Shown here one piece after another: positions 46,519 through 58,979 of a stretch of 64,000 nucleotides of DNA. The notes beneath the pieces are model-generated. The model made no database searches. It saw nothing but the letters and a program-made list of their open reading frames with translations, and was not told the origin of the DNA. This DNA is from an uncultured beta proteobacterium (lineage in GTDB: Bacteria; Pseudomonadota; Gammaproteobacteria; Burkholderiales; Rhodocyclaceae), in assembly GCA_903848955.1 (NCBI GenBank), contig CAINHS010000089.1:29626-93625 (forward strand), written 5' to 3'. Both the position numbers and the translations under genes were made by a program. How positions within the stretch are numbered: the stretch's first letter is position 1; each line of letters starts with the position of its first letter.

Positions 46519-46528
46519 GCGCGATCTC

Positions 46529-46813
46529 ATGACCAAATCGGAACTCATCGCCCGGCTGGCGGAGCGTTTTCCCCAGCTGGTGGCGAAGGATGCCGACTAC
46601 GCCGTGAAGATGATTCTCGATGCCCTCACTGCGGCGCTGGTGCGCAGTGATCGCATCGAGATACGCGGCTTCGGCAGTTTTGCGCTGAACTACCGGCCGC
46701 CGCGTATCGGTCGCAATCCGAAGTCGGGTGACAAGGTGCAGGTACCCGAGAAGTACGTGCCGCATTTCAAGGCCGGCAAGGAATTGCGGGAGCGGGTCGA
46801 TTACCGGCCATGA
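46529..46813 (+). CDS. ihfB: Integration host factor subunit beta
   Basis: 94 residues of the HU/IHF family. The beta-arm segment with [20 protein letters not shown] and the [13 protein letters not shown] signature mark the IHF beta subunit. It bends DNA with IHF alpha and assists sigma-54 promoters such as the one before ppsA. It starts 10 bp after rpsA and is followed by a strong terminator. Confidence 0.96.
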   Translation: MTKSELIARLAERFPQLVAKDADYAVKMILDALTAALVRSDRIEIRGFGSFALNYRPPRIGRNPKSGDKVQVPEKYVPHFKAGKELRERVDYRP

Positions 46814-46842
46814 GTCGCTGTGTTTTAGCTCGAGCATCAGGG

Positions 46843-46871
46843 CGGCACCTCGCACAGGTGCCGTTTTTTTT
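46843..46871 (+). terminator. Rho-independent terminator after ihfB
   Basis: Stem CGGCACCT (46843-46850) / AGGTGCCG (46856-46863), 5-nt loop, then eight T (46864-46871). Confidence 0.93.
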
Positions 46872-46885
46872 GCGGCCAGCAGCTT

Positions 46886-46920
46886 TGACGCCGGCAAAAC
46901 CGGCGTCAGCCTGGACTGAA
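46886..46920 (+). repeat. CCGGCGTCAGCC hairpin repeat, copy upstream of lapA
   Basis: TGACGCCGG (46886-46894), loop CAAAA, CCGGCGTCA (46900-46908), then the tail GCCTGGACTGAA. It lies 38 bp before the lapA start. Same family as copies at 41781-41815, 60260-60294 and 61882-61902. Confidence 0.75.
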
Positions 46921-46958
46921 GTTCCGCTGCGCTCCATTCTTTTCGCATCAATCTATTT

Positions 46959-47216
46959 GTGACCACTCTGCTCAAGCTTCTCGTCTGGCTGTTGCGTGTC
47001 GTGGTCTTCGTCGGACTGTTCGGCCTGGCGATCAAGAACAGCGGCCCGATGGAACTCCGCTTCTTTCTCGATCAGGCCTGGACGGCGCCGGTGTCGGTGG
47101 TGATTCTTGCCGTGTTCGCGATCGGCGTCGCGGTCGGTCTGACTGCGGCTTTGGGCGTATTCCTCCGCCCCCAGTCGAAATCCGCTCGCCGGCAGACTGC
47201 GCAACATGGAAATTGA
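46959..47216 (+). CDS. lapA: Lipopolysaccharide assembly protein A (DUF1049)
   Basis: 85 residues with two membrane helices (about 5-25 and 42-65) and the family segment VFVGLFGLAIKNSGPMELRFF. The start is GTG at 46959 without a clear Shine-Dalgarno. It overlaps lapB by 11 bp. LapA and LapB together control lipopolysaccharide synthesis at the inner membrane. Confidence 0.9.
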   Translation: MTTLLKLLVWLLRVVVFVGLFGLAIKNSGPMELRFFLDQAWTAPVSVVILAVFAIGVAVGLTAALGVFLRPQSKSARRQTAQHGN

Positions 47217-48381
47217 ACTCTGGTGGCTGCTGGTCCTGCCGGTGTTTTTCGGCCTCGGCTGGATCGCCGCGCGGATCGATATCAAGCACCTCCTGAAGGA
47301 GTCGCGCGCCTTGCCGCGGTCCTACTTCAAAGGACTGAATTTCCTTCTCAATGAACAGCCGGATCAGGCCATCGAAGCCTTTATCGAGGCCGCACGCGTC
47401 GATCCGGAAACCATCGAGCTGCATTTCGCGCTGGGCAACCTGTTTCGCCGCCGCGGCGAGACCGACCGTGCCATCCGTGTGCACCAGAATCTGATCGAGC
47501 GCGACGGCCTGTCGGCCGTGCAGCGACTGCACGCCCTGTCTGAACTCGGCCAGGACTATCTCAAGGCCGGCCTGCTTGATCGCGCCGAAGACATATTCGT
47601 CAAGTTGCGCGGTACCGAGCGTGACGAAGAGTCGCTCAAGAACCTGCTGGAAATCTACCAGCAGGAGAAGGAGTGGGCCAAGGCCATCGCCATCTGCGAC
47701 GCCATGCCCAATCACTCCGATCATCTCTGGCAAAAGGAAATTGCCGAATTCCGTTGCGAGATGGCGGCGAATGAAATGCTTCACGACCGCCACGACGAGG
47801 CGCGTCGCCTGCTCGACGAGGCGCTGGCGGCCAACCGGAAATGCGTTCGCGCCACGCTGCTGCTGGGCGACCTGGCGGCAAAGCTGGGGGCCGGCGAGGC
47901 GGCGATCGATCACTGGAAATCTGTCGAGCAGCAAGACCCGGTGTATCTCGCGCTGGTGGCGGAAAAGCTGATGGCGGTGCATATTCAACTGGGTCGCATG
48001 GCGCAGGGCATCCAACTCCTGCGCGGCTGGCTCGAGCGCCATCCCTCGCTTGACCTGCTTGACGCGGTGTTCCGCGCCGAACTCGAGAATGACGGGGCGG
48101 AAGCCGCCTATGCCCTGGTGCGCGACGAGTTGCGCCGCAACCCGACACTGCTCGGCCTCGACAAACTGCTCGAGGCGCAGATTCTGGTGGTTCCTCCCGA
48201 GCGGCGCCCTGATCTGGAACTGATCAAGAATCTGATCCACAATCACACCCGCCGCGTCGCGCGCTATCGCTGCGACGCCTGCGGTTTCAAGGCACGACAG
48301 TTCTACTGGCGCTGCCCCGGTTGCGGCGGGTGGGAAACCTATCCGCCCCGACGCAGCGAAGAATTCGACATCACCCTCTGA
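47206..48381 (+). CDS. lapB: Lipopolysaccharide assembly protein B
   Basis: 391 residues. N-terminal membrane anchor (about 4-22), then TPR repeats over most of the length ([25 protein letters not shown]), and a C-terminal rubredoxin-like zinc ribbon (CDACG ... CPGCGGW). LapB is the adaptor that governs LpxC turnover in E. coli. Confidence 0.95.
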   Translation: MEIELWWLLVLPVFFGLGWIAARIDIKHLLKESRALPRSYFKGLNFLLNEQPDQAIEAFIEAARVDPETIELHFALGNLFRRRGETDRAIRVHQNLIERDGLSAVQRLHALSELGQDYLKAGLLDRAEDIFVKLRGTERDEESLKNLLEIYQQEKEWAKAIAICDAMPNHSDHLWQKEIAEFRCEMAANEMLHDRHDEARRLLDEALAANRKCVRATLLLGDLAAKLGAGEAAIDHWKSVEQQDPVYLALVAEKLMAVHIQLGRMAQGIQLLRGWLERHPSLDLLDAVFRAELENDGAEAAYALVRDELRRNPTLLGLDKLLEAQILVVPPERRPDLELIKNLIHNHTRRVARYRCDACGFKARQFYWRCPGCGGWETYPPRRSEEFDITL

Positions 48382-48386
48382 ACCTC

Positions 48387-49709
48387 ATGAAGATAACAGT
48401 CATCGGCACCGGCTACGTCGGCCTCGTCTCCGGCACCTGTCTGGCGGATGTCGGCAACGACGTGCTCTGCCTCGACCTGGATGCGGCCAAGATCCGCACG
48501 CTTAATGAAGGCGGCATCCCGATCTACGAACCCGGCCTGGAAGCGATGGTGCGGAAGAACGAGGCGGCGGGGCGCCTGCGCTTTACCACCGACATCGAGG
48601 CTGCAGTCGCCCATGGCGTGCTGCAGTTCATCGCCGTCGGTACGCCGCCCGACGAGGATGGCTCCGCCGACCTGCAGTACGTGGTCGCTGCGGCGCGCAA
48701 CGTCGGGCGCTACATGGACTCCTACAAGGTCGTGGTGGACAAATCCACGGTGCCGGTGGGTACCGCCGACCGGGTGCGCTCGGCCATAGCCGAAGAGTTG
48801 CAGGCGCGCGCTGCCGGCATCGACTTCAGCGTCGTTTCCAATCCGGAATTTCTCAAGGAAGGCGCTGCGGTCGAAGACTTCATGAAGCCGGATCGCATTG
48901 TCGTCGGCGTCGATGACGCCCGCGCCATAGAGTTGATGCGGGAACTGTATGCGCCGTTCCAGCGCAATCACGAGCGCCTGATCGTGATGGACGTGAAGAG
49001 CGCCGAACTCACCAAGTATGCCGCCAACGCCATGCTGGCGACGCGCATCAGTTTCATGAACGAACTGGCGAATCTGGCCGAAAAGCTGGGCGCCGACATC
49101 GAACTGGTGCGCAAGGGCATCGGTTCGGACCCGCGCATCGGTTTCCACTTCCTCTATCCCGGGGTCGGCTACGGCGGTTCCTGCTTCCCCAAGGATGTGC
49201 AGGCGCTGATCCGTACCGCACAGGATGCCGGGCAGGAATTGCAGGTGTTGCAGGCGGTAGAGGCGGCCAACGAGGCACAGAAAAGCGTGCTGGCGCAGAA
49301 GATCACCCGGCGTCTGGGCGATGATCTCGGCGGCAAGACCTTAGCCCTGTGGGGCCTGGCCTTCAAGCCCAATACCGACGACATGCGCGAGGCACCCAGC
49401 CTGGTGCTGATCGCCGACCTGCTGGCGCGTGGCGCATCGATCTGCGCCTACGATCCGGTGGCCGTGCATGAAGCGCGGCGCGTCCTCGGCGCCGAGCCGC
49501 GCATCAGCTATGCGCCCAACCCGATGGCGGCACTGGACGGTGCCGATGCCCTTGTCATCGTCACCGAGTGGAAGGAATTCCGCAGCCCCGACTTTGCTGC
49601 GATCAAGGCCAAGCTGAAGACGCCGGTGATATTCGACGGTCGCAATCTCTACGATCCGGCAACACCGCGCAAGGCCGGCTTGGAATACTTTGCCATCGGC
49701 AGACTATGA
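48387..49709 (+). CDS. ugd: UDP-glucose 6-dehydrogenase
   Basis: 440 residues. NAD loop [16 protein letters not shown], catalytic cysteine in [11 protein letters not shown], and the central [17 protein letters not shown] helix are present. It makes UDP-glucuronate for surface polysaccharides. It starts 5 bp after lapB and precedes heptose genes, forming an envelope gene cluster. No strong Shine-Dalgarno. Confidence 0.96.
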   Translation: MKITVIGTGYVGLVSGTCLADVGNDVLCLDLDAAKIRTLNEGGIPIYEPGLEAMVRKNEAAGRLRFTTDIEAAVAHGVLQFIAVGTPPDEDGSADLQYVVAAARNVGRYMDSYKVVVDKSTVPVGTADRVRSAIAEELQARAAGIDFSVVSNPEFLKEGAAVEDFMKPDRIVVGVDDARAIELMRELYAPFQRNHERLIVMDVKSAELTKYAANAMLATRISFMNELANLAEKLGADIELVRKGIGSDPRIGFHFLYPGVGYGGSCFPKDVQALIRTAQDAGQELQVLQAVEAANEAQKSVLAQKITRRLGDDLGGKTLALWGLAFKPNTDDMREAPSLVLIADLLARGASICAYDPVAVHEARRVLGAEPRISYAPNPMAALDGADALVIVTEWKEFRSPDFAAIKAKLKTPVIFDGRNLYDPATPRKAGLEYFAIGRL

Positions 49710-49722
49710 AAAGACATTATTT

Positions 49723-49795
49723 GCCACAGAGGGCACAGGGGTCACAGAGGAATGCAGAAGAGGGTTTTCTCTGTGTTCTCTGTGCCCTCTGTGGC
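49723..49795. repeat. CACAGAG-type inverted repeat, copy 3
   Basis: Left arm 49723-49750 (GCCACAGAGGGCACAGGG...) and right arm 49769-49795 (...CTCTGTGCCCTCTGTGGC) are complementary with an 18-bp centre. It fills the spacer between ugd and rfaE1. Same family as 507-597 and 4586-4665. Confidence 0.8.
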
Positions 49796-49813
49796 TGACA
49801 GGTTTTTCTGACC

Positions 49814-50743
49814 ATGCAGATTCCCGATACTTCAGCGACCCGCATCCTCGTGGTCGGCGACGTGATGCTGGACCGCTACTGGTTCGGCGAGGTTTCACGC
49901 ATATCCCCGGAAGCGCCGGTGCCGGTGGTCAAGGTCGGGCGCACCGAGGAACGTCCCGGCGGCGCCGCCAACGTGGCGCGCAACTGCGCCGCGCTGGGTG
50001 CGCGGGTGGCCCTGTTGTCGGTAGTCGGTGCCGACGAGGCGGGCCGGACCCTGGCGCGCCTGATGGCCGATTCGGGCATCGAATGCAGTCTGCATGAGGA
50101 TGCCAAGCTCAGCACCACGGTCAAGCTGCGCGTGATCGGCCGCCAGCAGCAGTTGTTGCGCATCGATTTCGAAAATGCACCGGATCACGAAGTCCTGCAG
50201 GCCAAGTTGGCCGATTTCGAATCCCGTCTGGCCGGCTGCGACGTGGTGATACTCTCCGATTACGGCAAGGGCGGTCTGGCGCACATCACGGAAATGATTG
50301 CTCTCGCCCGCGCTGCCGGCAAGCGGGTACTGGTCGATCCCAAGGGCGAGGACTACGCCCGTTACACCGGCGCGACGCTGCTCACGCCCAACCGCTCCGA
50401 GTTGCGCGAAGTCGTCGGTCGCTGGAACAGCGACGCGGAACTTGAAGTGAAGGCCATGCGTCTGCGCGACGAACTGCAACTGGAGGCCCTGCTGGTCACC
50501 CGCAGCGAGGAAGGCATGACGCTGTTTGCGGACAGCGGTGTGGCGCACGAACCGGCGCTGGCGCGCGAGGTTTATGATGTCAGCGGAGCCGGCGACACGG
50601 TGATCGCCACCCTGGCGGTGATGCTGGGCAGCGGCCTGTCGCTGCCGCAGGCCATGCGCCAGGCCAATCTCGCCGCAGGTATCGTGGTCGGCAAACTGGG
50701 CACGGCAACGTGTTCCCTGGACGAATTGAAGCAGATCAACTAG
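49814..50743 (+). CDS. rfaE1: D-glycero-beta-D-manno-heptose-7-phosphate kinase
   Basis: 309 residues of the PfkB/ribokinase fold: [36 protein letters not shown], and the catalytic [11 protein letters not shown]. It corresponds to the kinase half of HldE; the adenylyltransferase half is not in the window. It phosphorylates heptose-7-phosphate for LPS core synthesis, next to hldD. Shine-Dalgarno weak. Confidence 0.94.
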   Translation: MQIPDTSATRILVVGDVMLDRYWFGEVSRISPEAPVPVVKVGRTEERPGGAANVARNCAALGARVALLSVVGADEAGRTLARLMADSGIECSLHEDAKLSTTVKLRVIGRQQQLLRIDFENAPDHEVLQAKLADFESRLAGCDVVILSDYGKGGLAHITEMIALARAAGKRVLVDPKGEDYARYTGATLLTPNRSELREVVGRWNSDAELEVKAMRLRDELQLEALLVTRSEEGMTLFADSGVAHEPALAREVYDVSGAGDTVIATLAVMLGSGLSLPQAMRQANLAAGIVVGKLGTATCSLDELKQIN

Positions 50744-50750
50744 GACTCCT

Positions 50751-51737
50751 ATGCACTACGTCGTCACCGGCGCCTGCGGATTTATCGGCGCAAATCTGGT
50801 CAAGGGCCTCAACGAGCGAGGCATTTCCGACATCATCGCGGTCGACAATCTGGAGCGCGCCGACAAGTTTCTCAATCTTGCCGATTGCGATATCGCCGAC
50901 TATCTGGACAAGCGCGAGTTTCTCGAACTGATAGAGAACGGCCAACTTGACGGCGGCATTGAGGCCATCCTGCATGAAGGAGCCTGTTCCGACACGATGG
51001 AAACCGACGGCCGCTACATGATGGCCAACAACTATCGCTATTCACTGGCCCTGCTGGATTTCTGCCAGGAACAGGAAGTTCCCTTCCTCTATGCCTCGTC
51101 CGCCTCCGTCTATGGCGGCGGCGGGGTGTTCCGCGAAGAACGCGAATTCGAGGGGCCGCTCAATGTCTATGGCTACTCAAAATTCCTCTTCGATCAGATT
51201 GTGCGCCGCCGCCTCATCAACGCCGACTCTCAGATCGCCGGCTTCCGCTACTTCAATGTTTACGGCCCGCGCGAACAGCACAAGGGGCGCATGGCTTCGG
51301 TTGCCTTTCATCACTTCAATCAGTACCGGGCCGGCGGCAAGGTGAAACTGTTTGAAGGCTACGGCGGCTATGGCAACGGCGAGCAGCGGCGCGATTTCGT
51401 GTATGTCGGCGATGTGGTCAAGGTCAATATGGATTTCCTCGAGAGCAGAGCATCCGGTATCTGCAACCTCGGCACCGGGCGCGCACAGAGCTTCAACGAA
51501 CTGGCTGCTGCCACCGTGAATGCCTGCCGCGCGCTGGATGGCAAGCCGGCCCGAGCCGTGGCCGAACTGGTGGCAGAGGGCATCATCGAATACATTCCCT
51601 TCCCGGATGCCCTGAAGGGCAAGTACCAGAGTTTCACCGAGGCCGATTTGGCGCAATTGCGCGGTGCCGGCTACAAGGATGCCTTCGCCACGGTGGAGCA
51701 GGGTGTGGCCGACTACGTGAAATGGCTAGCCCGGTGA
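50751..51737 (+). CDS. hldD: ADP-L-glycero-D-manno-heptose 6-epimerase
   Basis: 328 residues of the extended SDR family: [15 protein letters not shown] cofactor loop, [12 protein letters not shown], and the YGYSK catalytic motif. It converts the ADP-D,D-heptose to the L,D form. AGGA is 5 nt before the ATG. The 3' end overlaps cysM by 16 bp. Confidence 0.96.
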   Translation: MHYVVTGACGFIGANLVKGLNERGISDIIAVDNLERADKFLNLADCDIADYLDKREFLELIENGQLDGGIEAILHEGACSDTMETDGRYMMANNYRYSLALLDFCQEQEVPFLYASSASVYGGGGVFREEREFEGPLNVYGYSKFLFDQIVRRRLINADSQIAGFRYFNVYGPREQHKGRMASVAFHHFNQYRAGGKVKLFEGYGGYGNGEQRRDFVYVGDVVKVNMDFLESRASGICNLGTGRAQSFNELAAATVNACRALDGKPARAVAELVAEGIIEYIPFPDALKGKYQSFTEADLAQLRGAGYKDAFATVEQGVADYVKWLAR

Positions 51738-52636
51738 CTTGGAGGACGCTCGAAGACTTCGTCGGGCACACGCCTCTGGTGCAGTTGAAGCGCATTGGCG
51801 GAGCGGAAAACATCCGGCGCAACAACGTGATCCTGGCCAAGCTGGAAGGCAACAACCCGGCCGGCTCGGTCAAGGACCGTCCGGCCCTGTCGATGATTGC
51901 CCATGCCGAAGCGCGGGGCCGCATCAAGCCCGGCGACACGCTGATCGAGGCCACCTCGGGCAATACCGGCATTGCGCTGGCGATGGCGGCAGCGATGCGC
52001 GGCTACCGCATGATCCTGATCATGCCGGAGAATCAGAGCGTCGAACGCTGTCAGACGATGCGCGCTTTCGGCGCCGAACTGGTGTTGACACCCAGGGCCG
52101 GGGGCATGGAAGCGGCACGCGATCTGGCCGGGCAAATGGCCGGGGACGGCAAGGGCATCGTGCTGGACCAGTTCGCCAATCCGGATAATCCGCTGGCGCA
52201 CTACGAGAGCACCGGACCCGAGATATGGCGCGACAGCGGCGGACGCATCACGCATTTTGTTTCGAGCATGGGAACCACCGGCACCATCATGGGCTGCTCG
52301 CGCTACTTCAAGGAACAGAATCCGGCAATCCGCATCATCGGTTGCCAGCCCGAGGAAGGCTCGCAGATTCCCGGCATACGCAAGTGGCCTGAAGCTTATC
52401 TACCTGGAATATACGACGCTTCGCGCGTGGATCAGATCGAAAGCGTCGGCCAGGGGCATGCCGAGGAAATGGCGCGGCGGCTGGCGCGCGAGGAAGGCAT
52501 CTTTGCCGGAATTTCCTCCGGCGGTGCGCTGGTGGTGGCCTTGCGCATCGCCGCTGAGGAGGAGAACGCGGTGATCGTCAGCATCGTCTGCGACCGCGGT
52601 GATCGCTATTTGTCGACGGGCGTTTTCCCGGCCTGA
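51722..52636 (+). CDS. cysM: Cysteine synthase B
   Basis: 304 residues. [18 protein letters not shown] with the PLP lysine, [15 protein letters not shown] and [10 protein letters not shown] are present. The short, CysM-type C-terminus distinguishes it from CysK. The start at 51722 lies inside hldD; GTG at 51734 is possible. The last 31 bp overlap the convergent nitronate-monooxygenase-like gene. Confidence 0.95.
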   Translation: MASPVTWRTLEDFVGHTPLVQLKRIGGAENIRRNNVILAKLEGNNPAGSVKDRPALSMIAHAEARGRIKPGDTLIEATSGNTGIALAMAAAMRGYRMILIMPENQSVERCQTMRAFGAELVLTPRAGGMEAARDLAGQMAGDGKGIVLDQFANPDNPLAHYESTGPEIWRDSGGRITHFVSSMGTTGTIMGCSRYFKEQNPAIRIIGCQPEEGSQIPGIRKWPEAYLPGIYDASRVDQIESVGQGHAEEMARRLAREEGIFAGISSGGALVVALRIAAEEENAVIVSIVCDRGDRYLSTGVFPA

Positions 52637-53877
52637 TCCGGCAGCGCGATCTTGTTGTCCGTGCTGAACTGGTAGTCGCGGAAGATGTGCTCAGCCGAGA
52701 GCAGTTGATAACTGCCGTCCTCGTTGCGGCGGGTGGTGTCCTTCAGGCGGTAGGTGTAGTGGCCGCAGGTCCACAGTTGGAAATTGCGCATGTGGGTGCA
52801 TAGACAGGTCTTGTCCGGCACGGAGATCTTCTTCGCCTCCGGATGCAGCGCCACTTCACGGTTGTAGGCCTCGATGTACTGGCAGTTGCCGGTGGAATCC
52901 AGCAGGTAGCCGAAGGCCTCGCAGTTGGGACGGATGCCGGCGCCTATCGCCGGACTGTTGCTCAGCATGCGCATCGGATAACCGGTCGGCGAAATGGAGT
53001 TCACCACGATATCCTTCTCGCTGGCCTTGAGATACTCCTGCTGCACATCCTCCGGCAGGCCGCATTCGCTGGACACGGTGAAGCGTGTGGCAAGCTGCAC
53101 CGCGGCGGCACCCATTTCCATGAAAGCGACCGCATCCGAGCCGGTGAAAATGCCGCCGGCGGGAATCAGCGGTATGTCGAGTTGCTCGGCCTTCATCCAT
53201 TCGCGGATTTCGACCACGATCGTGGCCAGATCGTACTGCGCCCAATCCATGCCGAAACCCAGATGCCCCCCGGCGAGCGGACCCTCGATCACCACGTAGT
53301 CGGGCAGACGCCCGGTGCGGGCGCTCTTTTTCAGGAAAAGCTGCAGAGCTCGCAGCGACGAGACAATGATGCCCAGTTTGACGTCACGGAAACGCGGATG
53401 ATCCTCGATCAGGGCAAACGAGCCCAGATGCAGTCCCGCCGCCAGAGTAATGCCTTCAATGCCGGCATCCAGCGCCGCCTTGAGGCGCACGCGCAGGGTG
53501 TCCCTGGGTGCGTTCATGGTCAGCTTTTCCATGCAGTTGATGAACACCAGTCCTTCGCCGCGCTTCTCCGCCATGGTGCGACCGACATGAAGTGCGGTTG
53601 CTTCGGCCAGCAAGCCGAGGTCGAATTTGACGATCGTCTTGTCTGTGCTGGCGACGTTGAACTTGAACTGCCTGAGCTTGTTCTTTACGTACTTGGTATT
53701 GAAACGCCGGTCGGCAACCGTCGGCACCATGGCATCCGAAATGTGGCCGATGCCGCCCAGCCGTGCCGCCTCCAGGGCAAGCTCGGCGGTCGAAATATCG
53801 ACACCCATGCCGCCGACCATGATCGGTACCAGTTCCCGCTTGCCCAACTGCAGGCGATAATCATCGAGGCGCTTCAT
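52606..53877 (-). CDS. Nitronate monooxygenase-like FMN protein
   Basis: 423 residues of the 2-nitropropane dioxygenase/NMO TIM-barrel family: PIMVGGMGVDIS at the N-terminus, EGPLAGGHLGFG and PLIPAGGIFTGSDAVAFMEMGAAAVQLATRF for FMN phosphate binding. About 90 C-terminal residues with several cysteines (TCLCTHMRNFQLWTCGHY) extend beyond the core. The substrate is unknown; related proteins include enoyl reductase-like enzymes. AAGGA lies 10 nt before the ATG. It converges with and overlaps cysM. Confidence 0.85.
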   Translation of the reverse strand: MKRLDDYRLQLGKRELVPIMVGGMGVDISTAELALEAARLGGIGHISDAMVPTVADRRFNTKYVKNKLRQFKFNVASTDKTIVKFDLGLLAEATALHVGRTMAEKRGEGLVFINCMEKLTMNAPRDTLRVRLKAALDAGIEGITLAAGLHLGSFALIEDHPRFRDVKLGIIVSSLRALQLFLKKSARTGRLPDYVVIEGPLAGGHLGFGMDWAQYDLATIVVEIREWMKAEQLDIPLIPAGGIFTGSDAVAFMEMGAAAVQLATRFTVSSECGLPEDVQQEYLKASEKDIVVNSISPTGYPMRMLSNSPAIGAGIRPNCEAFGYLLDSTGNCQYIEAYNREVALHPEAKKISVPDKTCLCTHMRNFQLWTCGHYTYRLKDTTRRNEDGSYQLLSAEHIFRDYQFSTDNKIALPDQAGKTPVDK

Positions 53878-53970
53878 TGCACAGGTTTCCTTGGTTCTCA
53901 GGGGCATATTATCGCCTGATGACCGCTGCTTCTGCCGCCGCAGCGACGGAAAATTCTGCGCAGCATCGAA

Positions 53971-55815
<1,845 letters not shown>

Positions 55816-55947
55816 TGGACGCGGGCTGGGTCGGGATGCAGGAGAGGCGGCATTATGCCGGGTTACGCGCGGCCCGCAGGCTTTCGGTGACAGGAGGTCG
55901 GTCCGTGAGACACTTGGCACTCTTACCATCCTTGTATTGAATCTCAC

Positions 55948-56778
55948 ATGGCAGGCAATCCGGAAATTACCAGCATGGCGCTGTTTTGCGACTTCGAGAA
56001 CATAGCCCTCGGCGTGCGCGACGCCAAGTACGCCCAGTTCGACATCGGCAAGGTCCTCGAACGCCTGCTGCTCAAGGGCAGCATCGTGGTCAAGAAGGCC
56101 TACTGCGACTGGGCGCGCTACAAGGAGTTCAAGGCACCGATGCACGAAGCGGCTTTCGAACTGATCGAGATTCCCCACGTCCGCCAGTCGGGCAAGAACT
56201 CCGCCGACATCCGCATGGTGGTCGATGCCCTCGACCTGTGCTACACCAAGTCGCATGTCGATACCTTTGTCATCATCAGCGGCGACTCGGATTTCTCGCC
56301 GCTGGTGTCCAAGCTGCGCGAGAACAACAAGCGCGTCATCGGCGTCGGCGTCAAGGCGGCCACATCCGACCTGCTGGCGGCCAATTGCGATGAATTCATT
56401 TTCTACGACGATCTGGTGCGGGAACTGCCGGCGAAGAAGCAGCGCAACGAACGCAAGGCCGCTGCCAAGCCGGCGGTCAGCGCCACGGCAAAACCGAAAG
56501 CCGATGAAAAGAGCGAAGACCCGAAGCGGCAGGAGGCAATCGATCTGGTGGTGGAAACCGTTGAAGCCCTGGTCACCGAGCGTGGCGAAGACGAGAAGAT
56601 ATGGGGTTCCATGGTCAAGCAGACCCTGAAGCGGCGCAAGCCGGGTTTCAGCGAGTCTTACTACGGCTACCGCTCCTTCGGCGAACTGCTGGAAGACGCC
56701 AGGAAGCACAAGCTGATCCTCCTCGAGCGCGACGAAAAGTCCGGCCAGCACATCATTCGCCTGCCGGCCGAGGATTGA
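55948..56778 (+). CDS. NYN-domain nuclease-like protein with C-terminal LOTUS/OST-HTH domain
   Basis: 276 residues. The PIN-like NYN domain (about 8-160) keeps the acidic metal set: [19 protein letters not shown] and [11 protein letters not shown] Lys/Ala-rich linker (about 165-190) leads to a C-terminal LOTUS-type winged domain (about 195-270). Such proteins are thought to act on RNA. Likely cotranscribed with the methyltransferase 2 bp downstream. Confidence 0.85.
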   Translation: MAGNPEITSMALFCDFENIALGVRDAKYAQFDIGKVLERLLLKGSIVVKKAYCDWARYKEFKAPMHEAAFELIEIPHVRQSGKNSADIRMVVDALDLCYTKSHVDTFVIISGDSDFSPLVSKLRENNKRVIGVGVKAATSDLLAANCDEFIFYDDLVRELPAKKQRNERKAAAKPAVSATAKPKADEKSEDPKRQEAIDLVVETVEALVTERGEDEKIWGSMVKQTLKRRKPGFSESYYGYRSFGELLEDARKHKLILLERDEKSGQHIIRLPAED

Positions 56779-56780
56779 AC

Positions 56781-57608
56781 TTGGCCGGTAGCGGCATTGC
56801 GGAAATCCATCCTGAGCAGTCGCTTGCGCTGCTTCAGGAACTGCACATCCTGACCCGCGACGGCAAGCTCAACCAGGACAGCCGGCGCAAACTGAAGCAG
56901 GTCTATCACCTCTATCAGTTCATCGAACCGCTGCTGGACGAGGTGATGGGGCAGCGCGGTGACCTGGCGCTGGTCGACCATGGGGCGGGGAAGTCCTACC
57001 TCGGCTTCATCCTCTACGACCTGTTTCTCAAGGCCAGGGACAGCGGCCGCATCTACGGCATCGAGAGCCGTGCCGAACTGGTCGGGAAATCCAGGGATCT
57101 GGCGCACAGACTGGGCTTCGGGCGCATGTCCTTCTTCAATCTCTCGGTCGAGGAATCGATTCAGTCGGAGCAACTGCCGCGGCGCGTCGACATCGTCACG
57201 GCGCTGCATGCCTGCGATACGGCGACCGATGATGCCATCCGGTTTGCCCTCGACCGGCAGGCGCAATTCATCGTCCTGGTGCCCTGCTGCCAGGCTGAAG
57301 TCGCGGCCGTGCTGCGCCGGCACAAGAACGAATCTCTGGCGGCGACGCCCTTGTCGGAAATCTGGCGTCATCCGATCCACACCCGTGAATTCGGCAGCCA
57401 ACTCACCAATGTGCTGCGTTGCCTGCTGCTCGAGGCGCACGGCTACCGGCTAAGCGTTACCGAACTGGTCGGCTGGGAGCATTCGATGAAAAACGAGTTG
57501 ATCGTCGCCCGTTTCAGCGATGCGCCGCGGGGTAACGCCAGGCAACGGCTGGAGCAGATATTGCAGGAGTTGAATCTGGACGACCTGAAGACGCGCTTCG
57601 TCTACTGA
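56781..57608 (+). CDS. SAM-dependent methyltransferase-like protein
   Basis: 275 residues. A motif-I-like [29 protein letters not shown] and VPCCQAEV match the Methyltransf_32 type domain. The start is TTG at 56781 with GAGG 7 nt upstream, 2 bp after the NYN gene stop; a TTG two codons earlier is possible. The substrate is unknown; pairing with an RNA-acting NYN protein suggests RNA. Confidence 0.8.
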   Translation: MAGSGIAEIHPEQSLALLQELHILTRDGKLNQDSRRKLKQVYHLYQFIEPLLDEVMGQRGDLALVDHGAGKSYLGFILYDLFLKARDSGRIYGIESRAELVGKSRDLAHRLGFGRMSFFNLSVEESIQSEQLPRRVDIVTALHACDTATDDAIRFALDRQAQFIVLVPCCQAEVAAVLRRHKNESLAATPLSEIWRHPIHTREFGSQLTNVLRCLLLEAHGYRLSVTELVGWEHSMKNELIVARFSDAPRGNARQRLEQILQELNLDDLKTRFVY

Positions 57609-57623
57609 CGGCCGGCGCCCGGC

Positions 57624-58805
57624 TTATGCCGTCCTGCCATGGCGAGCCATGAGCCGTGTCAGGGTAAACAACATGACGGTCACCGTGGCGCTGATCGTCG
57701 CCATGGGCAGCAGGGTGCCGTCGTGGCTGCGGCCGACCCAGGTGCCGGCGAGCAGGGCGGCATACATCGTAAGGCAGCCGAACAGACCTGCGGCGGCGCC
57801 GGCCTGCTTGGCAAAGGGCGCCAGCGAGCCTGACTGGGCGCAGGGAAAGTTGACGCCGTGGGCGGTCATGACCGTGAATTGCGCCGCCACCACCAGAGTC
57901 CAATGTCGCACGTCGGCCAGCACCAGGCCAAGGAAGCTCAGTCCGCCGAGCAGGCCGATTGTCGTGCCCAGCTTCAGTACCCGCTCGATGCCCATGCTGC
58001 CCAGCAGGCGGCGGCAGATCAGGGTTCCGCTCAGATAGCCGCACACGCCGAAGGCAAAGAGATAGCCGTAGTACTGCGGGGCAATGCCGAGGACCCGGAT
58101 GAGCACAAAGGGGGTGCCGGAAATGAATACGAATATCGAGGCGTAGGACATTGCCCCCGGCAGCGCATAGGCCCAGAAGGCCGGCGTGCGGATGACATCG
58201 AGGTAGGTCCGGCCGAGGCTGGCGAGCCTCATGGCATCGGGGTTGAGCTTGCGGTTGGATTCCTTCATGCGGCGCAAGGCGGCGATCCAGACCGTGAGAC
58301 CCGCCAGCGCCAGAGCGAGGAAGGCGGCGCGCCAGCCGAAAGCCACCTGCAGGTAGCCGCCGAGAATCGGTCCCAGGATCGGCGCCAGGGCCAGCAGCGA
58401 ACTGGCTTTGGCCAAGACACGGGCTCCCTCGGCAGGCGAATAGGCATCGCGGATGATGGCGCGGGCGACGACCACGGCGGTGCAGCAGCCGATGGCTTGA
58501 ACGAACCTGGCCAGCACCAGCCAGTCGAGGCCGGGCGCGGCGGCGCAGGCAAGCCCCGAAAGCAGATATAAGGCGAGGCCGCCGATCAACACCGGTCGCC
58601 TGCCGAAACGGTCGGACAAGGGGCCGCTGACAAGTTGTGCGGTACCGAAGCCGAAGACGAACAGCGACAGGGTTTGCTGCACCGCCGCCGGCGTGACGCC
58701 AAAGTCGTTGGCCATGCCCGGCAGTGAAGCGAGATAGAGGTCGGTCGACAGAGGCTGCAACATCAGGCAGCCGGTCACCAGCCAGAGCAGGGTGGTGGGG
58801 GTCAT
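57624..58805 (-). CDS. MFS multidrug transporter, Bcr/CflA family
   Basis: 393 residues with 12 predicted membrane helices, the MFS loop GPLSDRFGRRPVLIGG after helix 2 and LAPILGPILGG in helix 5, typical of drug:proton antiporters of the Bcr/CflA group. It ends 16 bp from the convergent methyltransferase gene. No Shine-Dalgarno is obvious. Confidence 0.93.
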   Translation of the reverse strand: MTPTTLLWLVTGCLMLQPLSTDLYLASLPGMANDFGVTPAAVQQTLSLFVFGFGTAQLVSGPLSDRFGRRPVLIGGLALYLLSGLACAAAPGLDWLVLARFVQAIGCCTAVVVARAIIRDAYSPAEGARVLAKASSLLALAPILGPILGGYLQVAFGWRAAFLALALAGLTVWIAALRRMKESNRKLNPDAMRLASLGRTYLDVIRTPAFWAYALPGAMSYASIFVFISGTPFVLIRVLGIAPQYYGYLFAFGVCGYLSGTLICRRLLGSMGIERVLKLGTTIGLLGGLSFLGLVLADVRHWTLVVAAQFTVMTAHGVNFPCAQSGSLAPFAKQAGAAAGLFGCLTMYAALLAGTWVGRSHDGTLLPMATISATVTVMLFTLTRLMARHGRTA

Positions 58806-58840
58806 GGGCGCGACGGGCCGAAACGCGGGCCTTTCGCCGC

Positions 58841-58979
58841 GCCGCTCATCTCAGCTTCGCTTTCATGATCTGGTTGACCATTTTGGTTCCGGCCGCCGCT
58901 GCGCGGCTTAAGGTTCGCGTTGCTCACCTTAGCCTCCACCGAAAGAGCCGCTCATCTCAGCTTCGCTTTCATGATCTGG
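58841..58979. repeat. 33-bp direct repeat: duplicated smpB 3' end
   Basis: The 33-bp sequence at 58841-58873 recurs without mismatch at 58947-58979. The right copy is the real end of smpB (QIMKAKLR and stop); the left copy lies in the gap downstream of smpB and would encode the same residues and stop. The 73 bp between them include an imperfect dyad GGCTTAAGGT/ACCTTAGCC. Confidence 0.9.
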
